The notes under the pieces were generated by a model. That model saw nothing but the letters and a program-made list of their open reading frames with translations. It ran no database searches and had not been told where the DNA came from. A stretch of DNA of 64,000 nucleotides from Thecamonas trahens ATCC 50062 (lineage: Eukaryota; Apusozoa; Apusomonadida; Apusomonadidae): assembly GCF_000142905.1 (NCBI RefSeq), contig NW_013657657.1, positions 1 through 64,000 on the forward strand, read 5' to 3'. The translations under genes and the position numbers were made by a program. Below, in pieces: positions 49,801-61,800 of this stretch (positions within the stretch are counted from its first letter, which is position 1; every line of letters starts with the position of its first letter).

Positions 49801-52800
49801 CAAGACAGCGTCGTCGCGTCACGTCGAGTTTGACCTCCCGGCCGAATCTGACGAGTCTGACGCTGGCGCTACCGATCCCGACGACGATGACGATATTTTC
49901 GTCACCACTCATCTCTCCGACGCCGACGCCGAGAGCGACGTCGATGACGACCAGTTTTTTGCCCTCCTTGAGTCTTCGAACCCGCGCCTCGCCGAGTCGC
50001 TCACATCAATGATCTCCACCGTGACTGCCGAGGGCGGGCTCGACGGTAGCAACGACTCGGATGACGACAATGTAGCCGGCGGCAATTTTGGTGACCATGT
50101 GCGTCACGAGCAGCTGCCGCCGCCACCGAGCCTCACCGTCACTCCAGGCAAGCTCACGCCCGAACTGCGCGAAGCCCTCGTCGACGTACGCAAGCTCGTC
50201 GAGGCTCTGGTGCCGGACGCAGCCTCGCGTGCTCGCATCCTCCGGCTTCGTCGCAAGGTCCGATCCGTAGCGTCGCCGGCGCCATCGGCGGTTCTTGCGC
50301 CACTCGGCTCGGTCTTCTCCTCGCTCAACGAGCACCTTGTCGAGCTCGAGCGTGTCCTCGCCTCGCCGCACGTCTCCATCTTTGCCATCGAGGTTGCCAA
50401 GTGGCAAGACAAGCTCAAGCAGGCGACAAAGGCCCTCGCGTCGATGCTGGCTGTCCAGGACATGTACCTCGCCAACTCATTTTGCTTCCTCCGCCTCGCC
50501 TCGGTCGCCACCCTCGAGTCGACCCTTTTACGTGCAGACTCGATCCAAAGCGCGCTCATGGGCTTCCTCTCTACCATTGCCACCGAGCTCAACACTCCGC
50601 TCGACGAGCTCCGCGCCAGCTCGCCGCACCTCAAGCGCGCGCTCGCTCTCCTCAAGCGGCCAAAGCCCTCGCTCGACTCGCTCGCCCGTTCCAACCCGGG
50701 TGGTTTTGACATCGAGATTGCTCGCTTCACAGGCATCGACAGCGAGTGGTCTTCGCTGATGTCGCTGGTCTCAAGCAAGACGACCAACGCGCTCGACCTC
50801 ACTACCCGTCCCGGCGTCCACGCCCACCTCGAGAACATGACAACCCAGCTCGAGCTCTGCCGCCACTCGCTCAACCTCTTTGCCGCCGCCAAGCAGTCAA
50901 TCTTCCCGCGGCTCTATCTTCTTGCGCCGGGTGAACTCCTTCAGCTTCTTGCTGCGTCGACCGTGCCGTACCTGCAGACTCGGCTTGTAGTCCCGCGGCT
51001 CTTCCCCGGTGTCCGCTACCTCGACTTTAACTTTCCGCTCGAACAGACCGCACCCATCACTGCCCGCTCGCCGTCGTCATTCTCACTCGCCTCCAAGTAT
51101 CGCAACATCATCGGCGTCTACGCCTGGTCGCAGCAGCGGGTCCCGTTTGGCACGGCTGTTCCCTCGGACGGCAACGTTGAAGACTGGCTCGCGGCCGTCG
51201 AGCACGCGCTCACCGCCACCGTCGCTGGCGGCATCTCGACAGCGCTCTCGTCGCTCCTGGCTTCGCCACTTGGTGCATCCTTTGGTGACGCGCTCGCTGC
51301 CGCCGGTCTCGCTCGCCCGCCCTCAGCACCGGCACCACCCCCGCGTTCTGGTCCGTCTTCAGGCGCTGCTACCGCCGCTGCCTCGTATGCCTGGCTCAAT
51401 CCGTGGGTCCAGAACCACACCACCCAGGCCGCCATCCTCGCGCTCTCCATTCTCTTCACCGCCCTCGTCGAGCAGTTCCTAGTGAGCTCGTCGCCGAACG
51501 CCCGGGCGCGGCCGCGGCTCCAGGCTCTCGGCCGCGAGCTCACTGCTGCGTCGGCTGCGCTCACCTCGATGCCACACCGAGTCTCGCGCCTTGATGCGCT
51601 CAAGATCTCGATGTTTCTTACCCGCGTTGTCGGCTTCCGTGACCTTCTCGAGCATCTCATCCTCAAGCACGTCGAGGCACCCAGTGACTTTCACTGGGCC
51701 TCGCAGCTGCGGTACTACGTTGAGGAAGGCACGCTCGTCGCCCGGATGTTCAACTCCGGGTTTACGTTTAAGAACGAGTTTGTCGATCTCGAGCGGCCCT
51801 TTATCTACACTCCGCAGACGCTCAAAGTCTTCCACGGCCTGGTCATGTCCATCGAGTCACGTCATCCGGCTGCCATCGTCGGCCCACACGATACCGGAAA
51901 GACCCAGACCATCACTGCCTTTGCCAACGCACTCGGCATGCCGATCTTCAAGGCCGTCGCCCTCCGCTCCACCTCGTACCTGCATCTTACCTCGCTGTTC
52001 AAGGCAACTGCTGCCTCTGGAGCCTGGCTTCTCATCGACTCGCTTGAAGTGGTGCCAGCCTCGATCCTCTCGCTTGTCTCTACCCTCCTCATGTCCATGT
52101 ACGCTGCGCTCCGAGCCAACGTCAGCGTCCTCGACTTTGATCCGGTCGTCGACCCCGACGCCCATACCGGGCCAAAGCGGGGGCCGGTCGGTGGCAAGAA
52201 TGCGGGCTCGGGCGCCAAGCCACCGGTCCATCCCGCGCTCTCGCGCCTTGGTCTGGAGTGGTCTGTGGCGCCTGAGCGCCGCTCGCTGCAAGTTCCGCTC
52301 CTCCCCTCGGCCAATGTCTTCATCACCTCACGCCCGATGCAGTCGGCTTCGGAGGCCTCCGAATCGTCGGCCACGCTCTCAGGCTCGTCTATCGCGTCGA
52401 CGCTCGGCGGCTCCACCTCCAACGGCGCCCGCGCCCGCGCCTCAACTGCAGGCTACGGCAACTTTGCGTCGGAGCTCGATGAGCTCGAAGCGCATGCCGC
52501 TGGCGAGACAAGTACTCGTGGTGGCGACGGCGATGGTGATGGCGGGAATGGACGCGAAAGCCGCGGTTCGCGCCAGCTCGACGCCTTTATCGGCACGTCA
52601 GCTCTTCTTCGCCCGGGCATCGGCCGGCAGGGCTCGGACGAGTCGAATCCAGCAGCGGCGACACTGTTGTCGCTGCCGGGTCTCCCACTCACCCTCTCGG
52701 CACAGTTCCGACCCATCGGCCTTGTCCAGCCCGATCACGAGATCATTTGCCGAGTCATTCTCGCCTCCAAAGGCTTTGTCAAGGCCGAAACTCTCGCCAA

Positions 52801-55800
52801 AAAGACGCTGGCCCTCTTCCGGCTTGCTCGCGAGCACATCTCACCCCAGGCGCACTACTGGTGGGGCCTCCGGCCGATGCTCTCGGTCGTCGAGCTTGCT
52901 GGCAGACTTCGGCACGCCGAGCCGGACCTCTCCGAGCTGCCTATTCTCATGCGAGCGCTTCGCGATTACAACACGCCCAAGGTGCTCTCTGGCGACACGG
53001 CACTCTTCCAGTCGGTTATCGAGGACCTGTTTCCATTCCTCGACCAGGAGCGCCAGCACGACATGCTCTTTGAGCGTGTCGCATCCGAGGTGCTCAACGA
53101 GTGCGGCCTGCAGCCGACCGAGGCCTTTCTCAACAAGCTCTATCAGCTGTATCAGAGCCTCTCGCTCTCGCGGATGGTACTTGTTCTCGGGCCGACCGGC
53201 GTCGGCAAGACCACGCTGTGGAAGGTGCTCGCCCGAATTGTCCCTCGCCTTGCCGCCGAGCTGGGTGGCGACATGGCTGCCAAGGCCTCTGCTTACGCGG
53301 CAGCCTCGGGCGTCTCGCTCAACGATACATCCCTAGCCTCGCTCCACGTCACTTTTGGCCTGCCCGGCGAAGATGGGACAACAGCTTCGGACGACGGCTC
53401 TGACATGGGCTCGTCCGTCGCCACCGCTTGCGACCGTGAGCATGAGCCAGCAGGAGACCCCTTCGCCAGCTTCCTCGACTCGTCGATGGTGCCGGGCGGG
53501 ACCGGCATGAGCGCCTCGTTCTCTGGTACCGGAGGCGGCAAGGCTCATGTCCCCACCTCCGGCTCCAACGCCGAGCTCCGTGACAACATTCTTGGTATCG
53601 ACTACGCGCACCAGACCTTAGACAATGGCGACGAGGCCGGCCTCCCGGGCCTCGCGTGGATCCACAACATCGCGCTCTTCACCAAAGTCCGGACCACGCT
53701 CATCTGTCCAAATGCGCTCCCGCTCAAGTATCTCATGGGCCACGAGGTCATTGATACCGCATCCAAGCAGCGGCCGCTGCCTGCCGGGTGGACAGACGAC
53801 GCCCACAACCCACCGCCCAACGTGGCCATCAATGCGTCACGGTACTCGGACGGTGTGCTCCCGCTGGCCGTCCGCCGCGCACTAACCCGCTGCTCGTCGC
53901 ATGTGTACGAGTCCCTCGCTCGCGCCCGTGCCAACGCCGCACGCGGTGCCGGCGCTGTCGACTCGGCGTCAGCCCCCGACCCGACCGGCCGGCCGTCCAC
54001 CGCCGGCACTCGTCCGAGCTCAGCCGCGTCGGCTGCGTCGGCGGCCTCGGTCACGCTGTCCGACATTGTCGCCGACGTTCTTGGCGGTGTTGCCGTCTCC
54101 AACGGGCGTGGCTTCCGGCTGGTACCGATGGACGTGGCCGGCGAGTGGATTGTGCTCGACGGCGACATTGCGCCCGAGTGGGCCGACGTCCTCAGCTCGG
54201 CCTTTGACGAGGCCCGCGCCGTTCCGCTGTCGTCGAACGAGCGGCTGGTGGTCGACCCGGAGCATGTGCACTTTGTCATCGAGTCGAACCATCTCGTGCA
54301 CGCCTCGCCGTCGACCATTGCGCGTGGTGCAACGGTGTATGTCAACGGGACCGACGTCGACTGGAAGGCGTATGTGCGGGCCTGGCTCCGCCGCCGTCGG
54401 TCGCGCGAGGAAGAGGCCATTCTCTCGTCACTCTTCCAGTTCTACATCGACGACGTCCTCACCTTTGTCTGTTCGCCACGGTTCGTCCCGCAAATGACAC
54501 CCATGGCCGCGGTCGAGCGCTTCTGCCGCATGCTCGAGGCACTTCTCGTCCCGCAGCACTGCCCGCTGGGCTCGCCCAAAACCGACTATGAGGCCTACTT
54601 TCAGTTTGCCTGCATCTGGGGCCTCGGCGCGTCGCTTGTCAACACCCGGACCTCCGACTATCAGCACGAGTTCTCCGAGTGGTGGAAAACCGTCTTTCGC
54701 GAGGTTCGCTTCGAGGACGGCGGCTCGGTCTTTGACTATTACGTCCACGAGTCAAAGAAGCTCATGGTGCCGTGGGAGGAGGCGACGCCGTCGTGTGTTC
54801 TCGAGCTCATCGACTCACAGGATCTGTTTGTACCCACCAGCGAGGCCATCAAGGCCGCGTACATGCTCAAGCTCACCATGGACGCCGGCATCCCCACGTT
54901 GGTGGTCGGTGAGCCCGGTGTCGGCAAGTCGACTGTCATCCGCTCGTACATCCGTTCCATTGAGGACTCGCGGGTTAGCTCCAAGTTTGCAACATGGAGC
55001 GCAGCAACGTCCGTCGAGGATGTGGAGGCCTTTGTCACGTCGGCGCTGCAGTTTTCGTCCGGCAGAGTCCTGGGCCCGCCGGCGACCAAGTCGATGATTC
55101 TTTACATTGACGACATGAACATGCCGAGTTCGAGCCATGTCTATGAGCTTCTCCGCCAGATTCTCGACCACAAGACCATGTATGCCTCCTCCGAACTGGC
55201 TGCTCGGAGTCCAGTGGCGTCGGCGCAGCTCCATCCGTGGCACGTCCGCGGCGTCCAGGTTGTTGCCGCCATGGACCACCTCATGTCGCCCATGTCTGCG
55301 CTCTCAGCCCGCCTCCTCCGGCATTTTTCGCTCGTCACCTTTCCCTACCCGGAGGAGGCCTCGCTCCGCGAGCTGGCGTCCATCTTTCTGGGCAAGGCCT
55401 CGCCGGTAACCTTTGCGTCGGGCCTCGACGGCATGCGCCTTGGCCTTGTCAACGCCACGGTCGAGGCTCACGAGACGCTCCGTCGCCGGTTTGTGGCGCG
55501 CGGCACACGCGCACACTACCTGTTCAAGGTCAACGACATTGGCGATGTCTTTCGTGGCATGGGCCTCGTTCTCGCCGACGACATTCTTGCCGACCCGACT
55601 TCGCTCGTTCGCCTCTGGGCCTACGAGCTCGCGCGAGTCTATGGCGATCGCCTCATCTCGGCCGCCGACCGCAATCTCTTTGAGCACCTCCGTCGCAACC
55701 TTGTTTCCAAGTACTTTGAGGTGGTGACCCCGGCGGCGGTCTTTGCCCACGAACCTGTTTACGCCCACGCGTCGCTCTCGGCTGCTGTCGATCTCGACAT

Positions 55801-58800
55801 GGCCCAAGGCCAGGGCGATGACAGCGCCAGCCTGCCCGGCTCTGCGCTCGAAGGCCAAGGTCTCGGCGACCGCACCCCTGGCCAGTCCACGAGCTTTGGC
55901 CTTTCGATGTCACTGGGAAACCCCGGCCTTCTCATCCCGCACCAAGGTGTAGGTGGTGGTGCAGGTGGTGGCGGCTTTGCGCTTGCTCACCCAGGACGTG
56001 TCAACTCGATGATGCTCGCCACCTTTGCTACCACCCCGCAAGCGATGACTGCCCGTGGCGGGCTCTCGTTTCTGCCGCCTTCCGGCGAGAGCAGCGGCGA
56101 CATGGCGTCCAACGTGCTCACCGCCATTCTTGCACGGTCGTTCTCGCCGGTTCTGCCGGGCATGTGGATGCTCGTCGGCGGCGGCGCGACCGGAGTAAGC
56201 GGCAGCCTAGCTGGTAGCGGCGGTGAGGCCGCACTGGGGGTACAGCAGGCGACGCCGATGGATTTGCTGGTGACAGGCCTCGCATGGCCGAGGCCGAGCT
56301 CAGCCGGAGCGCAGGCGCCGGTTCCAGTTCGCCGTCCAAGGCACCGACCGCGTCGCGCGTTAGCAGCCTGGTGGGGCATGATGACGGCGACGCGAGCTCG
56401 GTGGGCCAGAGCCCATCGCTCCTTGCCGGAATTGAGTCTGCCGGCCTCCTTATGTCGCCGTGGACGGCGTCGGGAGCCTCGCGCAGCTCGGAAGGTCAAG
56501 TGGGGAGCAGCTCGCAGTTTGTCGCCATGCATTCGGGCGGCTACTTTCGAGAACTGCTGCTCGGCTCAATGCTCTCGGATCGTGGTCTGGCGATCAAGCT
56601 GCAGGAGCTCTCGTATGCTGGCTCATTGGTTTTTGAATCGTTTGTCATTGCACCGCTCCGCGGCTCGTTTGCGGCCCACAGTACGTCGAGCACGCGTGGT
56701 GTCGACGCCCGTCACCCGCCGCAACGACCAAGCCCGCGGCCGGTGCGCCAGTTTGAGCATGCAAGTGGGGAAAGGACTCGCCTGCAGCGGGACACACTCG
56801 GGCGCGGCCTGCAAATGGGTCGCGTCCCGCCGCCGGACCCCGTCTCCACCCTCCACGAGCCGCTGGCGTCTCTCTTTCGCCTGTTGTACCTCGATGTTGA
56901 GGCCGCCGTCGGTGGCTCGACGCCAAGGCGGGAAGGGGGACGGGCAACACCAGAATGGGCCTGCCCTCCAGCCGCTATGGTGGAACCAAGGCCGATCACG
57001 CGATAGATGAGCTGTTGGCGCGAGCTGGAGCTATGCTTCGCAAGTCGCAGTCATTCTGTGGCCTACTGGCCGATTCATGGCGGCAGCTCCAGGTGCCAAC
57101 CCAAGCGCCGGAGCCGGCCATCACCGCGTTGCGGACGCCACTGCGGCTGCTCGGCGTGGCGCGTCCGCGATCGGTCTTCCACAACATGCCCCACATCGAG
57201 GCTGCGATTGCGTCCGGCATGCTGTATCCCAAGCTTGCGGAGCACCTCTCGCACTTGCTTCGGATTGTGGAGCTCAACCTGAGCCATGCCATTGTGGTGG
57301 GCGAGCAAGCCGGGTTTGTCACCTCGATGGCTGCGGTGGTTGCCGGGACGCGGCTTGTCCGCTTTCCACAGACCGTCGACTACGAGGCCTTTGTCACTGT
57401 CTTTTCCGAGGCGCTGCTTGAGGCTGGCGTCCACGGCGTGCCGCAAGTGGTGCAAATCGACATCGAGCATGTGCTTACCGGTGCGGCGTGGGAGCGGCGG
57501 AGGCGGCCGTTTGGCGAGTCAGGCTCGTCATCGACGCCCTCGGGCGAAGCAGCCACCACGCCGGATGGTAGAAGCGCGTCGGCGGGCGAAGGATTTGCCG
57601 GTGACGGCAACAGTGACAGCGGCGGTGCACTTCCGATGGACGTCGACGTGCTAGCGCGGCTCAACGAATTTGTCTCGACCGGCAACGTGGCATCGCTGTT
57701 CTCGGGCGACGATCGCGGGCACATCACCCGGGCGCTGCGGTCGCAGGCAAAGTCGCGGGGCATGGTCGACTCTGTGGAGGTCTGCTGGGAGTTTTTCCTC
57801 GCCAACATTGCAGAGAATCTCACTCTTGTGCTGTGCGTCACCGACTCGTCCGGCAAGTCGCTCGGCTCGCTGATGCGCCAGTTCCCGACACTGGTGCACT
57901 CGATGTCGCTCATGTGGATGTCGCCGCTGCGGCGGGCGGACTTGACGGCCATTGCGCTCGAGTCGCTGGCTGACTTTGACATGGGCAGCCACATGTCTGC
58001 TGCTGACCGCGAGAACGTGGCGCATCACCTGGCGATGGTCTTTGAATCCGTCCGCGCCAAGCAAGCCGAGCTCGGAGCGTACGAAGAACTCATGCAGAGC
58101 CGGCGGTCCGACGGCGGTGGGGTGCGGTCGAGTGGACGGCGCGCGCGGTCGACAGCAGCACGCGGCGGGCTCGCGGGCTCAAGCTCGGGCGCCGGGCCGG
58201 CCGGCGGCTCGGGGGGCGGAGGGTCAGGACCTGGCCTCGGTCTCTCGTACCCGGTGGCGCCGATGCGATCGTTCTTTGTCCTCCTCTCCAACTTTAAGGC
58301 CATTTTCACGGAGCAACGACTGCAGCTCTGGTATGCAGCTGACAAGCAGGCTGTGGCGCAGAGCAAGGTGGAAGAGCTCGACGCGTTTGTAGCGTGGCTC
58401 GACGCCTCGCTCAAGCGCGAAGAGTCAGTCTTTGCCATCAAAACGGCGGCGACTGACAAGCTGCTCTCGCAGGTTGGGCGTGACCGCGGCCTCAAAGAGC
58501 AGCAAGTGGCCAAGGCTGCCAGCGAGCAGGAGCTTGTGGCCGAGCTCAAGTTCCGCCTCTCGGAGCTAAGCTCCGAGCTCAACGAGGCGCGTGCCTTTGC
58601 GCGGCCGCGCTACGAGGCGGCGCTGACGGCACTGGAGAGTCTCAACAAGGTCAACGTCACCGAGCTGCGAACAATGGTGAATCCGCCGCGGGAGGTCCGC
58701 GCCGTTGTTGCCGCCGCCGTCGTTCTCGCCTCCAACTCGGGGGCGGAGACCGATGTGCGGTGGTCACTGTGCAAGCGGATGATGGCGCAGGTCGACGCGT

Positions 58801-61800
58801 TTGTGGCACGACTGACCAGGCTTGATCCGCATGTCATCTCGGGTGAGTGCGCTGCCGAGGTGATGCGGTACACCGACATGCCTTTCTTCTCAAAGGAGGG
58901 TCTCCGGCTGGCCGGAACGGCAGTGGCGGCGCTCGCCGACTGGGTTGTCTCCATCATGTCGTACCACCACGCGTATCAGGAGGTACTTCCGGTGGAGAAC
59001 GAGCTTAACAAGGTCCGCGCGAGCCTCGAGATGGCGCAGACACGGGTGCTCTCGCTTCGGGAGCGGGTCGATGAGCTCGGAGGGCGCATCCAGGTGCTTA
59101 CGGCCTCGTTTGAGGTCGCATCGTCGGAGAAGATCACCCAATCGCAAAAGGTAGTCGAGATCCGCGACCAGCTCGAGAAGGCCCGCCGTGTACATAGTGT
59201 CCTCGCGCCGCTCTCGTCCGAGTGGAGGCTTGGCGTACTGGACATCGGCTCGCGCATCTACGCGCTCGTTGCCGACGCGCTTCTCGCGGCGTCATTTGTC
59301 ACGTTTGCTGGCCAGTTTGACGAGACCACACGTGCCGAGCTGATGGACTCGGTGTGGAAGCACGACTTGCAGCAGCGGGCGTTCCCGGTCTCTGAGCACG
59401 TACCTGGCGTGGCGCTGCTGACGAGCATGGAGGATGTGCTCCGGTGGCAAACGCTCGAGCTCGACGACAACATGATGCTGACCCAAAACGTGACCATTTT
59501 GCTCAACGCAGTTCGAACTGTGGTCCTCATCGATCCAGCACACTCGCTAGTCGCCTTTCTCAAGCGGCTGTACGACGACCTCGGCATGCGGCGCAAGGCT
59601 GCAGCGGCAACGCTTCAATCGTGGGTCATGAACGTGGTTGCCGGCCAAGCCGCCGCCGGGCGAAAGAGGAGCTCGACAACCAACGCCGGAGCCAAGGCCG
59701 AGATGACCAATGCGCGTGGCTCGCAACGGACACGCAATCGCATGGCGCGTCTGAGACGGATGAACTCGACGACACCAGGGGCATCGATCTCAAACTCGGT
59801 GTCCCCATCGGTCTCGCGGTCGCGATCTCGGTCGCGGTCACGGTCGCGCTCGCGGTCGCGGTCGCGGTCGCACACACGGGCACAGCACCGGGTGAGGCAA
59901 CGCGCGGCAAAGCAGTCGCACACGAGCGAGTCGAGCTCGACAAGCTCGAGCTCGATCAGCAGCGATGGCAGCGATGGCAGCGATGGTTCCGAGAGCGAGA
60001 CGGACGGGTCGTCGGACTCGTCTCATGGTCACTTTTTGCGATCGATCCACAATTCGGCGGCATCGCTGCTGGCCTCGGTCTCGTCGGGCGTGTTGGCTGA
60101 CGCTGCCGATGCTTCGCAGACTATTGTGGAGGCTGTTGAGGCGGCACTGCTCGCGCTTGCGACGCCGAGTCGGGAGTTGAGCTCGGTGTTGAAGGAGCTC
60201 GCCAATGAGGGGCCGGCGGCTGTAGCTCAGTTTGTCGATGCGCTGCTGCCACCTGCACAGAGTGTGACGATTCTCAACTGGGAGACCAAGTCGCGCGGCC
60301 TCCTCCGAACCCAACTGGAGAACGCGGTGACGCATGGCTCGCTTGCTCTGTTCCTTGTCTCGGATGCGTCGCTAGTGCCAGCCGAGCTGGAGGCGCTGGT
60401 GGCGCGCCGAACGGTGACTGAAGGCGGGACCAAGTACGTGTCACTGGGCGAGGGGACCAAGGTTGAGTTTAACGACGCGTTCCGGCTGGTGGTGGTGGTG
60501 ACCGAGTGGTGCTTGCCGCTGGAGCCTGCGTGGCTCCGGCCGCACGTCAACGTAATCAACGGCGTTCCGCTTGAGGTTGCCCTCGAGTCGCGACTTTTTA
60601 TGTCGTCGTGTACCGCGCTGATGCCTGGGGTGCTTGCTGACGAGCGGATGCTCGCGGGTGCGTGGCTGGATCTTTCTGCGGCCAGCGAGCGGCTGGCGAA
60701 CGCGCTGCTCCACCATGTGGCGTACACGCCGCTGGTCTCAGCCGACTTTCACGCTGAGCACTTGTTCAACTTGCCTCCTGGAGCCGGGCCGCCGCGGCCA
60801 GCGCGCGGGGATCGTACAGTCCGGCCTGTGCGCGGAAGCAATGACGATGGTGGAGGCGAAGATAGGAGCGGGAGAGGACTGGCAGCCGGACCGGCGGAGC
60901 GGCGGCGGCGGATGCTGCGGCGTGGCGAGTCGATTGCGCGGCTGGGCGCGGGGCGGGCGTCCAGCTCGGAGCTTTCGCGGCGGGGCACGGCGTCGATGAC
61001 ATCGCTCGGTGAGAGCGGCGAGTTCCCGCTCCGGTACAACTCGATCTTTTCGACAACTGACTATGTGCGTGCGGCCGAGGCTGCCGACATGGCGGCTGGG
61101 CCGTTTGAGTCGCTTGTGGAAGGATTTTCCAAGCTCTCGCACCTGGTCAAGCTCAAGCTGACGGTGGAGGAGACAGTGGAGGAGGTGGAGAACGCCAACT
61201 CGATGCGGCAGATGGAGCTCGAGGCGCTGCGGCCGCTTGCGGCGCGCGGGCGGCTGGTGCACTCTGTCTTTACCCGGTTTGCGCGCCTCGACGAGCTGCA
61301 GGACTACGATGTCCGGCTCTACCTTCGGGTGTACTCGTCGATTGTGGACGAGTTTGCGCGCGAGTCGGGGCTGCTTAGCTCGGACCGAGTCGGTGAGCTT
61401 GTGGGCCAAGTCACGCTCTCGCTGTTCCGGATGTATCTTCGCGGCCTCTCGCGCGAGACCAAGGACGTGGCCGGTCCTGTCCTCTGTTTCTCGATCATGC
61501 TTGCCGAAGGCAGCCTCACCGACACGCAGATGGCGTTGCTTGTGGCACCTGAAGGCGGCGAGGACGGATCGGTGCGCAGCGGAAGCGGCAGGAGCGGGGG
61601 CGTGGAGAACAACCCGCTCTCGCCGTACTTTTCGCTCGAGCAGTGGCGTGCGCTTCACGCGCTCTCGAACACACACGAGGGCGACCTGTCGCAGCTCTCG
61701 CTGGTGGTGCTCGGCGCGCCGGAGGTGTGGTCGCGATGGGCGGTGCAAGACGCGCCCGAGGCGGTGCCGCTGCCGGGCGAGTTTGGGCGGGTGTCGGACT

